This document shows positions 22,526 to 34,259 of a stretch of DNA of 64,000 bases, in pieces. The DNA is from Pinus tabuliformis. Lineage: Eukaryota; Streptophyta; Pinopsida; Pinales; Pinaceae. A program made the position numbers and the translations under genes. Positions within the stretch are counted from its first letter, which is position 1, and each line of letters begins with the position of its first letter. The notes below the pieces were generated by a model. That model ran no database searches and was not told where the DNA came from. It worked only from the letters and a program-made list of their open reading frames with translations. The stretch spans positions 280,878,598 through 280,942,597 of the forward strand of contig CM062804.1 of assembly GCA_031772625.1 (NCBI GenBank). The letters are read 5' to 3'.

Positions 22526-23851
22526 ACATCATGGGGAGAAATGTCGAGTGAGTAGGTGGAGCTTTATGTCTTATAAGAAATCAGAGTTTTGTGGAAGGAC
22601 TTCATAACAATCACAATTGGTATAGCTTAGGAGTATTTCATATAAAATCAAAAAAGGGACCTTCTCAAATAAAATCACAATCGCAATCAGAATGGGTAGG
22701 AGACAGAGAAATAATGTTCTTTGTTATTTGTGATATTCATGGATGTAGGGGTATGTATGAGTTGAAGTGAATAATCCTATTTGGTCCGGTCTAATCACAA
22801 ATCACAAATCGGCTGGGGTGAAAGGTTTATTATAAGTCATGTCCCTTTAAATTTTGCGTTTGTGGGATCCTAGGGTGACGTCAGGGATGAGGTCATAGTG
22901 ATGCCACTATGACATGGCAAATGATGTGGAATTGTCATTTGGAAAAATTATGTTGTGACTCACAAGTGGCATGGAAGGTGACATGGTGATGATGTGGATC
23001 TGACATCATTGTTGACATAATATAGCAATTGGTGTTAGGATGAGGAATGACTTTTTTAGAATTTTGTGATTACGGTATAGGAACCGGACGCGATATAAAT
23101 ATAGATCACAATGTAGAATCACAGAGGGTCCAAGCCTTATTGTGTATCGCAATCGACAAAGGAAATGGTTCTTTCCATAGCTCCAAATGTAGGATTTAAA
23201 TGAAATGGAGTTGATAATCCCCATGGGTCTGATTAGATTGCATATTACAATTGAGAGTGTGTAGTAGGAAGAACCTTTAGACTCTTAGATACTCCGGTAA
23301 CTCTGACTTGGGATTTAAATGAAATTGATTTTATAATCTCATGCGTCTAGGCTTAATCACATATTTCAATTGATAATGTGTGGCGGGCTTAATATTTTTT
23401 AAAACCTGTGGTAGTCAGGGACGCAGGATTTTATGGTTTGTATTGGACAATCCTTGTAGGTATAGTTTATATTGCAATCATAATGGAGTTTGGTGGATGG
23501 GTCTTGACCCTTTGTAAATTTCTTTATTTGCGATGCAGGGAATCGTGATGAGTTAGAGTTTGTTACCATTTCAACCTTAGGGGATTAAAACTCTAATTTA
23601 TTTTGTTTAAATAACCCATAGTTTTTAATACTTAAGGTTTTTTACGCCTAAGAATAGTTTTGATCTTGGGGGCTATTAAAATCTGGTTTTTTGGGAAAAT
23701 CAAGGTTTAATACTTAGGTTTTAATTAAAAAGCCTAAGTATTAAACTTTGATTATAAGATTTTTCTAAAATGAAGGGTCCCTATTTTAATATAGTAAATT
23801 TCATAGGAAATTTATAAGATATTAAAATGGGGGTTGTTGGATAGTACAACA
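22526..23851. repeat. Right copy of the long direct repeat, probable LTR
   Basis: It matches 11387-12934 and ends at the same ACAACA. It lacks the roughly 229-base interval between the two 'aatggagtttggtgga' blocks of the left copy. The exact left edge is uncertain: homology is visible from about ACATCATGG and may extend to TGTGGAGCAC at 22500, which is preceded by purine-rich AGAAATTAGGAAAA. Confidence 0.65.
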
Positions 23852-26009
23852 AACAGATAATAACAAAAACTATATGGAGAGATTGGAGAGCATATCTTTG
23901 TAAGTTTTTGTCCTTTTGGAGCTGAAGAAGAGTCTACCTAGGGGTTTTTGGACATTATGGATCCAATGGTGAATTATTTTTTCTAATTTGAGCACATATA
24001 AAGGAACTTTTTGAAGGTTCAATTTCATTTGTGTATGGAACAATCAATGTTTTGGAGTAGTTCTTGAAGGTGTTTGAGCATCGAGAAGGATTTCTAGGAG
24101 TTTTCCTACCTTCAAAAGTTTATTGTAGCAATTTTTACTTGTAAGGTTCAGCTTTTATATAGTTTTATCACTATGTGTTGTTGAGGAAAGTTTTATATTT
24201 GTCCTTCAGTGTAGAATTGAAGTGTTGCTATGCTCATATATGCTCATTTTCAGTTGCATTATAGGATCTTTGTAGGATATGGCTTGTGTTGTTTATTTTT
24301 TCATGATGACTATAGGTTTCCATGTGATTTTATGTGAGATTTATTTGCACGAGAACATTTTCTTGAATGGAAATAATTGCATGTTTATCCAAAAAAAATT
24401 ATGTACTCCTTTTTTTCCATTGAATATATGGAGCGGTCTATCTATGTTGGCAGGCATGGAGATGTAGCCTAGGAGGGGTGAACTTTGTCAAAAAATTCTT
24501 TGTTGTGCTCTTCATGTATGTCTGTATGAGTAATGTAAGGGTGTGTTTCTTATTCCCAAGTTTACATGTGAAAACTAACTCATATATTGAAGAGACAGTT
24601 TAGAAAACTTTTTTTGTATTTAGACTCACTTTTCCTTCCAAAGAATTGGAGAATGGTCCTTGCTTTTGAAGAACAGGAAATTGATCACCTCTTCCATTTT
24701 TAGAACAATTCCCCTTTCACTCAATAAATTTTGAGGCAAGCATCAAGTATTTGGGTTTCAATTTGAAACCCAATGACTACAAGAAGGGAGATTGGCATTC
24801 ATTGATTTCAAAAATTGAAAAATGGCTTATCATCGTCAAATAAACTCTTGAAGACTTTCTAGTTTTTTGGACGTATTTATCATGGATATAAAAAGGGGGT
24901 TCTCAATATAATTTGTTAGTCGTATTTCATATTATTTTGGAAAGGTTCAAAGAAGTAGTAAAAGTATCATACATCACCTACAAGTTCAAAATGGCAATGT
25001 TAAGTGCTAAGCTCAATAGCTACTCCTAGCTAAATCAAAACTTTGAATCCTTTTGATATTTTCATCTTGTTTACTTATACAAAATGGTAGCTAATAGCAG
25101 CTCCATTGAAAATATGAGTGATTTAGCCCCTTATAGGAGCTCCATTGAAAATAGGAGCTCCATTGATCTTGGAAATGGTGGATATGGCCCCTCTTGAGCT
25201 TCACTTAGACTAGGCATTACCTGGCTTCTAATGAATTCAAAATGGAGAGAGAGTATGTTATGATCCTAAGCTAAGTTAGGGAGTTAAGGAGGTGGAAAAT
25301 CCCCTTATATTCTCTCTTGGTTTTCTCCATCAACCCCCTGCATAGTAATTTCCTCAAAAATGACTATCTTTCCTACAATTAAACCACATTAGATTACATA
25401 CTATGAAAATCACATTTTACTCTTCTTACTAAGCATAATATAACAAAAAAAAGTGAATTAATGTGAGAGAAGGATAGTTTTAAGGCTGGAGGATGGCATG
25501 ATGATATTCAAAATATACCTATTTATGGGACTTATCGTCCCCCCTTGTTGAAGGTGTTCCTCATATTCTAAGAAACTTTGTAATCCATGTGAATCTCTTT
25601 CATGGCCTTAGTGGCCTCTCTAACATCCCAAGGCTCCTCAGATGGTGTTCCCTCTTGTGGGTAAAAACCTTCATTTGTTTCCATCTCAATCCACTCCCTT
25701 TTCTCTTTTTTTCATCTCCTCCTTCTTGTAAGCATAACAACAAGGTTGGATTGAGTTTGAGTACTAACCAACTTATTTTCATCCTTTGCATGATTCTCTT
25801 GTACAATGGTGTTCTTTCTAAGGGATTCCATAGCATTTTAGCAGAGTGATATTCTCTCACTTGTAGAATGTGGGGTAAGGCATGCCATCTTATCTGACAA
25901 GATTATAGATTCTCTGTTCCAACAATTTAAACTTTGAAATGGGAATTGATACGATTAACTATGCTGTTGAGGTAGCAAAAACGTCAACTGATTATGAAAA
26001 GTGGTGATG

Positions 26010-26011
<2 letters not shown>
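23852..26011. other. Unassigned sequence
   Basis: No recognised gene. Immediately right of the repeat, a CATATAAAGG TATA-like box (about 23995-24004) sits in promoter-like sequence. A minus-strand frame at 25600-25860 encodes a Lys/Arg-rich peptide with no known domain. The stretch 25540-25560 contains a CCCCCC-type run. Confidence 0.3.
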
Positions 26012-26086
<75 letters not shown>

Positions 26087-26092
26087 TATATA
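26012..26092. repeat. (TA)n microsatellite, about 81 bases
   Basis: A TA dinucleotide run with one internal G. Confidence 0.95.
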
Positions 26093-26836
26093 TTAGCATA
26101 GTTTTTAACACATACATTAGTTTTCAGAATGTTAGTTATTTGGATGCCAATTTTAAAAAGTGTTGATTATGTATCAGGCCCTTTTTTTAAAAGACTTATT
26201 TTTTCACGTTAAATTTTCTAATGTATTAAATGCGAATAATTATTTTCTAAATTTAAAAAAACTTGAAGTGGTTTTATTCTTCCTATTTTCTTGTTTTTCT
26301 TTTAATTTTTTTTTGTAGTGAGGTATTTATTTTTTGTAGTGAAGTATTTTTTTTTGCATAGTTAAAGAAGAAGGTCGATATTTTAAAGTTTTGATATTCT
26401 ACATATTTATATATCGTTAATTAATATTTCAATGCACATCAAATAATTGTCTCTAAAAAATAATAATTTTTAACAATTGACATAAAAATAACCATTTTGA
26501 ACATAAATATAACTAAAAAAATACACATTTTGATAACTTTTTGCCATAAATGACATGTCAAAATCACAAATACTATAGGAAAAATTTAACAAAAATGGTT
26601 AAATAATAATTTTTTTTTATGAATTTCATGTCAAAAAATAATAATAATCACATTTTTTTTCAAAAAAAATGATTCGTATAAAAATTAAAGAAAAAATCAC
26701 ATAATAAAAGTATTGAACATATGAGAACATTAATTGAATTCTTCCTCTTCTCATAAAATGTCAAAGTCAAAACATTACAAGTATAACTAATTAATAGTTA
26801 CAAAAAATGAGCTTCATTTCCAAGTATAACTTAAAT
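26093..26836. other. AT-rich spacer next to the methyltransferase-like gene
   Basis: Poly-A/T rich. Two copies of TTTTTTGTAGTGARGTATTT lie at about 26310-26355. No terminal inverted repeat partner was found by eye near 39.4 kb. Confidence 0.35.
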
Positions 26837-29800
26837 TTAATCAACAATATCATGTAATCCAATATCTTCATCCTCTAGAGTTTCATCATTGTCTTCTTCC
26901 ACAATATTTTATACTTCATTTTTCTCATTTTCCTCTTCTAATGGATCATTGAAGTTTTTGAACCACCATTATGAGATTCACAAACATCAAAAGAGACATG
27001 CTAGCATTGTACCTAATTATGAAGCACAAAAGAAATAATGAAATAAATTATTATACTGACATATAAATTAAGAAAGAAGATATTGAAATTCAATTCTATA
27101 TAATAAAACTTACCTGAGCTAGAAAATAAATCCAGAACCCAATCTCCATTTCAACATAAGTCTACAAGATAGTTAATCAATTATCGTGGTTTTTGATAAA
27201 TTTTAACTATCTCTCATTTCGCTTCTTTATCTTCATATTTTAGTTTTTTCACAACATCATAAACCAGTACTTGGCTATGACTCTTTCCATCTACCATATT
27301 AAAAAGCATAAACATATAGCTTCATATTTTGTCCAACTATCAAGATGGATGAACTCACAATCATTTATAATTGGTTGATCTTCACAGTTAAGAAGATTTG
27401 ACTTTTGCATGTAACATGAAATCGTAAAAGTTCAATTAACTTTTACATAAACGAATTTGTTAACATTAATCAAACAAACATTTTCAGTGTATTACCATGT
27501 AAGTTGCATCCTTGAGTTTTTTTCCCCTTGGATATTGTCAATAAAATTACCAATTGTGTCTAAATGAAATGTCACAAATCTCCAAAACAGTGATGATGTG
27601 ACTTCTACAAATCCAACAACCACTTTACTAATATCTTAATAAGTATAAGGGTCGCTATCATAGTCAATGTTTGGTATATTGAAATCATGGGGAATATCCG
27701 CAATAACTAGGGAATAATCACTTTTAGGTATGAGTTTAGAAATGTCTTCACAGTCACCTTGTATTACTTGATATTGAATAGTGTCAAGGCCATTCCAAAT
27801 GAAATGAGTAAGAGTTAGATCAAGTTCAACATCCCTAAGACACTTCTTTCTGAGTCTTTCAATCTTAATTTTTTCAATAAAGCTTCTGAAACTATATGGT
27901 GCTCCATTTGCATCCTTCCTCTCCTTTAATAAAATAAACAAATATATGTATAAGTTATAAAATAAAAATAGTATATAGATGAATAAAAATGAATGTATAA
28001 ATTAACATAACTTTTCAAATGCAAGACAAAAATATTTTAGTGTTAATGTAGAACTTGAATCTAGATAGTTGCGTACAACATGATCCCAACTATCTTGATT
28101 CAACAATTTAACCATTTGTTCTTGTATTTTCATGTAAATTTTGTGACTGAATAGATAAAGTAAAAAAAATTAATATAATGATATGTATAACAAATACTAC
28201 CAAGAACAATATGTTATATTCAAAGGAAAATTATAATCTAGAAATAAGTAAAAATGATTCAACAAACTTACATTTGAAATTCCTCACACATTTCCTTCAA
28301 TGATAATTCCCCTAACTTCACACGATATAATATTGCTTTGATAAGTTTTTTATCCTTCACTCCTTGAAATTCTCTCGAAGCTGTGATAGTCATATATTTT
28401 GTAAGCTACATCATTTTGGGACCTGAGTTACTCTTGCTACATATCAATGGTTTAGACTTTTTGACCTTCTAGTTTTTAATGCCAATGCTCTCCCACCTAC
28501 TAAAAATCTCATTAATAAATTCTCATATCTCTCCAGTTCTAAATGGAAACTGGAAAATGCTATCAATATTTATGAATATATAAAAATTTACTCTATCTCC
28601 TTTTCAATTGATTTTTTCGTCAATTTGATAGCCTATTTATGTACAACATTCCTTTCAAAATTCTAGAGTAACATTTATCTTATCCCCACCACATTTTTTT
28701 TCAAATTCATTATGAATAAATCTGACCTTTTGGATGAAAGTCATAGACATCCTATATTCATTATCTGTATTATGATCCCATGCCAATAGCTTTTCTTCTG
28801 TATCTGATAAACCAGCATAAATGATGCATTTCATTGTTTGAAAACATGGGTTATTGGGATATTCCTCCATCAATTGTCTTTGAGATTCTATAGAATGGTT
28901 CCCCCAAGCACATATTAATTGTATTCAAAACATTTTTAATTATCAAATGCTTCTTTGTTGGGAACTTAAACTTGATAAAAAAGAATCATATAAACCACAT
29001 GAGCATATGGATTGTAACTCATCAATGTATTCAAGTTGTGAACATGCAGGTAGTGTGGCTTTATGATTTGATATTTAAATTGTCCTTCGCTTGTCTTATA
29101 GATTTTCCTCACATTAAGTTGAAATGTACGACCACCCTCAAATAATTTTGTCTTCGTCAAGTTATGTCGAATGGCATTTTGTTTTGTTTTAATAATGCCA
29201 TCCTCTAAATCAGCTCCTGGTGTAATGATTTCCCTGCTTTCTTTTGAATTTTCACTAGGATCTTCACTGTTGGCATTGACTACTTAAAAATGTTCATCTT
29301 TCATTTTCATCATCCTAATATTCTCATCATTAACTAGAATAGAGACATTCTTGGGCATTGTTACTTTTGGTCATTTATGGCTCTTCTCCTTTCTAATATC
29401 AATTCTAATGTAATCCTTAGTAATGGAAACATATTCTTTAGCATTAGTTTAAACTTCCTCATCTTCAAAAGTAACATGTCTACCGTTCTTAGATTTATCA
29501 GCTATAGAGATTATTTGTTGATCCCTTGGATGTAGTTTTGTAGCATCATGAATTACTATTTTTTTCTTCTTGATCATATCTTCTTTTGACCCTGAGTAGA
29601 AATTGTTCACAACATTCATAATATCTTTCTCTATGAAATGGATGCCTTGCAACATAATTGAAAGATTTCTAATAAAAATTTTCCAAACAAAATATCATAT
29701 ATCAATAAAAACTAAGTTATAAAAACATAATGATACAGTTACAATAACGCAAAACACAAATATAAATAACTGTACTTACCATATCTTGTGAAATGTCGTT

Positions 29801-29866
29801 TATACTTTCTTTATGCAACTTTGTAGATTCCTTTGTCGTGTCATACAGTGACAACGATAACTGATA
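26837..29866 (-). pseudogene. ParB-like and DNA-methyltransferase-like gene, main part
   Basis: A multi-exon minus-strand gene in decay, read right to left. First is an exon ending D-I-S-Q-D-M at a GTAAGT donor (about 29780). A long exon follows (about 28966-29670), then a segment at about 28655-28920 with A-W-G-N-H-S-I-E-S-Q-R-Q-L. That is like the ParB box G.HR..A...L with Arg changed to Ser, followed by Y-A-G-L-S-D-T-E-E-K-L-L-A and H-N. Next is an alpha-rich region, then at 27540-27941 a methyltransferase-like block (Q-G-D-C, then S-L-V-I-A-D-I-P-H-D-F-N) in which D-I-P-H would stand for the DPPY motif of N6-adenine/N4-cytosine methylases. The C-terminus is acidic and ends with a stop at 26837. 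Function is inferred from motifs only. The N-terminal continuation is at 35831-35950, beyond an inserted element. Confidence 0.5.
27540..27941 (-). pseudogene. Methyltransferase-like exon (DIPH motif)
   Basis: The exon reads L-T-H-F-I-W-N-G, then Q-V-I-Q-G-D-C-E-D-I, then L-V-I-A-D-I-P-H-D-F-N-I, then Y-D-S-D-P-Y-T-Y, one stop (27636-27638), and F-W-R-F-V-T-F-H-L-D. It ends at a GTAATA-type donor near 27500. The arrangement 'short helix, hydrophobic strand, D-x-P-x-D/G-F' is what the catalytic loop of amino-group DNA methylases looks like. The true family could also be an uncharacterised plant protein family with the same loop. The single stop and loss of Tyr in the motif suggest it is no longer active. 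Confidence 0.45.
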
Positions 29867-29871
29867 TTTAG

Positions 29872-31458
29872 TGTTGGAAATAATATTGAGAGAGGGGGGG
29901 TGAATCAGTATTAGCAAATCAATAAATTTTCATTTCCATAATCAGATTCATATACACTACTTCAGTTAAGGGAACTCACGTGTACACACAACTATGTTCA
30001 ATGAAAATAGTGTATATCTAGCAAACTTTTGATTCAGTTATTTCATCATATGTTGATCTTTAACCAGTGAATCAGAACATCATTAACCATATAAACAGTA
30101 ACCAGGTGCAGTAAAAATATAACATATCATCACACATAAGAGACACACATGAACAACATGATATAAGGTGGAAACCCAATGCTGGACAAAAACCACCTGC
30201 TGCTATTTTCTTTAATGTAAGAAAAACCTATTTACAATCTTGTATTAGCACAAACTCATACCACTACGCAGGTACCCGCCTGCAAAAGGCTACAACCTTC
30301 TCTAATTCTCCAGCTTATACTAGAAGGGAGCTACAACCCCTTAGTTCGTGTACTAGCAAATATATTTACTAGTACGTAGGCATCGGCCTACAGAAGGCTA
30401 CGACCTTATATTTTCTTCTAGGGACCACGTTTCATAAATTTTCACACTATATCAATCAATAACATCATTCAATCATCAAATATATCTGCATCAACCAATC
30501 TCCTTTGCACTAACCACCACTGAATCAATCAATCACTCTGACAACCTCCAAATCTGATCTTTCAGAATACAGTAACCAGGACCCAAGCCAAAACCTAGAA
30601 CACTGCAACAACAAACAAAAGTAGCTAAAACATGTTTTATAAGGTATACACTACTTCCCTGTGTCGAACCTGCGTGCATACGCTTTTTCTCAAGGCGAAC
30701 CTGAGTAAAAATCTGCAGATCAAATTTAAGATGTATACGTTGTTTTGATATGTAGAACCAGCATGTATACGCAGCTTGTCTAAATTGAACCTCCGTACAG
30801 ATTTGTAAATGATGATTTAAACTTTACAACAATTTCAGACTTCAATTATAACCAAATCATCATATTTACAGACTACAACATGCGCCAATTATTCAGAAAA
30901 ATGATCAAACCACATAAATATACTTCACTTCAAGCCTTAAGATCTTGACCCATCATTAGATCTTATCCTTCATCAAGTGCTAAGGTTCAACCTTTGTTCA
31001 GATCTAGCTATGCACCATAACCCAATAACTAGATCTTACTTTTCCTCAGATATTCAATTCTTTAGTACTTTGCCTAATGATCTTCTCCTCCTTTTATAGT
31101 CTTAGGCCTTACTCAATACCATGGAAAAAAAACACTTAGGACCAATACCTTGGAAAAAATAAATGGGGTCAACACTTTGGACTAGATACCTTGGACCAAT
31201 ACCATGGACCAAATACCACAGACCAAAACTTAGTTTTCAAAGATGTACGCACCTTTCCTTCTGTGAAATTGCATGTGTATGTTATACTCTCCTTTTGGTC
31301 TGCTAACCCGCGTGTACACGCAGATTGGCCAATGGGGAACTTGTGTATAGCTCTCTTTCTTCATTATGTGAGTCTGAATTGTGATTTGTCATCTAAGTGA
31401 GTTTCCATCAAGGACAACACCTATGTCATAGTGCCAAATCTGTGTCATAATGCCAACA
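29872..31458 (-). repeat. 3' LTR of the gag-only element
   Basis: 1587 bases, TGTTGG...CCAACA on the plus strand, pairing with 34260-35825. It holds several imperfect palindromic blocks of the type GCGTG(Y)AYACGC (near 29990, 30672, 30765, 31308). Confidence 0.9.
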
Positions 31459-31475
31459 ATCTCTCCCTTTGGACT
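31459..31475 (-). other. Polypurine tract of the gag-only element
   Basis: Minus strand TCCAAAGGGAGAGAT lies directly before TGTTGGCATTATG. A second purine run (AAAGGGGGAGAG) lies about 40 bases further upstream. Confidence 0.85.
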
Positions 31476-32259
31476 TGATGGCAACCCCAATTCACTCTCC
31501 CCCTTTGTCATCAAGGGCAAAAGGGTTATGCTCCCCCTGAGTACATGTTGAATTCTCTAATATGCTGAAGTGTCGATTGAGCTCCATGCTCCCCTTGCAT
31601 TTAAGCAAGGTATACAAAAAGATGTTCTAAAAGAAGAACTTGACTCTACACATACATCATAAATGACCATCCTATCACCAATAAATCATACATACATTCA
31701 TCTCCCAACCAAGTGGGGATATACCAAGTTTGTCTCATCCACCCAACCAAGTGGGGATATACCAATTATTTATACAAGAAAATTACATCATCCATCCCAT
31801 TCATAGTGGGGTAACAAAATAGGTTGTTTCATGACCTTTACATTAAAATATATACATGACATATATGTAATAGAGACCAAATATCTGAAACAAGACCATG
31901 ATAGTCATCAACAACTATCATCAGCAACATCTATCAATCAGCATCAAGACCAGCAACCATGTTCTCCCCCTGAACCTATTCCACCTGAATAAATAAAAAA
32001 TGTGTGAGTTTGTACAAAGATCTTCTAAGATAATGCAAATAGTGAATTATCGGAATCATGTGCTCCCCCTGAACCTGTACCGGATGATCACTGTAAGATA
32101 TGATCATTTAATACAATAGAAGGGTCATCAAGGCATCATACACATCAACTTATGAAAGCCAACAATTTATTTCCACATGTCATCCACAAACTGTAACCAT
32201 CATCAGGTAGAGTAGATAACTCACTAAACCATATCAGACCCCTTTCTTCCTTAGTCTAG

Positions 32260-34199
32260 CCATATGCAACTCGTTTATGCAAATTGGAATACTGAAGTTT
32301 TACACTTTCAGCTTCCCCTGGGTTTGTTATGTCTGCTAACTGAGTTATGCCACATCTATCTGACAATAATTCTGTCTTCTTCAATACCTGGTATTGGGAT
32401 GATATATGCTCCTTTTCCTTTGGTGTCTGAATTTTTCTCTTGCATTCCTTTACTTTATGCCCAAACTTGTTACATGCATAACATTTACATGTTTCATATT
32501 CCTTTTATTGCAATCAGTATCTTTGTGACCAAACATATTGCAAGAAAAACAATATCACTTAAAGTACCTAGAACATGATGATCTTTCCGTGTGACGGTCT
32601 TGAACCATTCCACTTCTGCATCTGGCTACAACATGTCCAAGATTATGACATTCATAACATTCAACATTATTCATCATAGGAAATAATCATCTATCACTTC
32701 CACAGTTAGGAGCAAAAGAATTTCTTTGAAGAATTTCTTTCCTTGGTTGTTACTGGGGTTGACCTCTTATCTCCTTGTTGAGCATTTTAGGTTTTGCATT
32801 AGAGTTCCTTTCCTCACCCTGTGAGGTAGATTCCCTTCAACAGATTCATAAAAACCAAGACCAATTTTGATAGCAGGGGATCTTTTACTACTAAGAATAT
32901 CATCCAAAATCTTAGTACCATCTTGAAATTGTAATAGTTTATCCTTTTCTTCTAATTTACCTTTTAAGATATTTACCCCAACCTAATGTTGTTCTTCCTT
33001 CTCTAGATATTTCTTCTTTATGTTTTCTTCAGCTTTTCTTCCTTTTTCCACTTGTTGCCTTCATTCGAGCACTTCATGTTCTTATTCTTCAATAGCTTCT
33101 TCATTCTACTTCTTTGATTCTTCAGGATCTTTTAGAGAGAGGATCTTAGATTCAAGTCTCTGGATTTTATGCTCCGATCTTTTACTACATCATGCAGCTG
33201 CTCCCTTACTCTCGTTACTCTCTCCAACTAAACTTTTAATCTGGTAATTTCTTTTTTTTCTATGTCATTATTTTCATATGCCATGAGAAGATTAATTTCT
33301 TGATTATTTTCATCACTATTGGATAAGTCATCACTATTATCATGAGTATAATAACTTCTATTACATTCTTCATACATCTTTCCTTTGTTATGAGGGCATC
33401 TAGCGGTGTAATGACCAACTCTACCACATGAAAAACATTTGAAAGGTAGCTTACCTTTGAACCTTCTAGATCCCCATTAAAGCTTCTTGACAAAATTTAC
33501 CTCATATTCTTCTTCTGAAAAGTATCCTGATTTATTGAGTTTTTCTTTTCCATTTGTTGATATTTTAAATGCGGCTTCTCTCATATCTGATGGTCCTCCT
33601 TTTCTCATCTCAAAGGCAATTAAGATTTCGTGAAGTTGTGTCATAGTAATATTCTGCAAATCCTATTTTTCTTCTATGGCAAACACTTTGGGTTCAAGTT
33701 TAACAGACAATTATCTCAACACTTTCTCAACTAAGACAACTTCCTTAATTTTTTCACCCAAATTATTCATACAATTGACAATCTCGTCTATACGTAGGTA
33801 GTAATTAGCTATGCTTTCATCATTCTGCATTTTGAGAGTTTCATATTGAATTCTAAGAGATTGTAGTTTCTCAAGGTTGACATGATTATCTACTTCATAG
33901 CTTAAAACGATTTTTTTCCATATTTCTTTGCCTGATTTGAGCTCCATGACCTTGACAGACTCTGATTTTGACAAAATTCCCAATAAAATAGTGACAACTT
34001 TGGCAATGGTTTCATATTGCTTTCTACCTGTTGTATATGTACGAATTCCTGATGGAAATGTATATCCTCCTTCCACGATTTCCCAAATATCTATTCCAAG
34101 CAATTGTAGATAGGTTGTGGTTCTTATCTTCCGGTAAACAAAATTTCTCCCATCAAAGATTGGTGGTCTGATGGATCCCTCTCTTTCTTGATTACTCAA
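32260..34199 (-). pseudogene. Copia-type Gag with four CCHC zinc knuckles
   Basis: The 34199-33711 frame is a copia gag domain of the UBN2 type (P-P-I-F-D-G-R-N-F-V-Y-R-K near the start; later W-K-K-I and Y-Y-L-R-I-D-E-I-V-N). Four knuckles of form CX2CX4HX4C follow: C-F-S-C-G-R-V-G-H-Y-T-A-R-C (about 33390-33445), C-Y-E-C-H-N-L-G-H-V-V-A-R-C (about 32615-32668), C-F-S-C-N-M-F-G-H-K-D-T-D-C (about 32500-32555) and C-Y-A-C-N-K-F-G-H-K-V-K-E-C (about 32430-32485). A Lys/Glu-rich coiled-coil-like section lies between the first and second. Knuckles bind nucleic acid. Stops and shifts interrupt the frame several times, so this copy is dead, but all sixteen knuckle ligands are still readable. Confidence 0.75.
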
Positions 34200-34238
34200 G
34201 CTGATGGATCTTCCTTCAAGTGATCAAGCTTCTTGTGA

Positions 34239-34259
34239 AGGACTTGCTCTGATACCAAT
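34239..34259 (-). other. tRNA-iMet primer-binding site of the gag-only element
   Basis: Minus strand ATTGGTATCAGAGCAAGTCC abuts the 5' LTR. This is the standard initiator-methionine tRNA primer site of plant copia elements. Confidence 0.9.
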
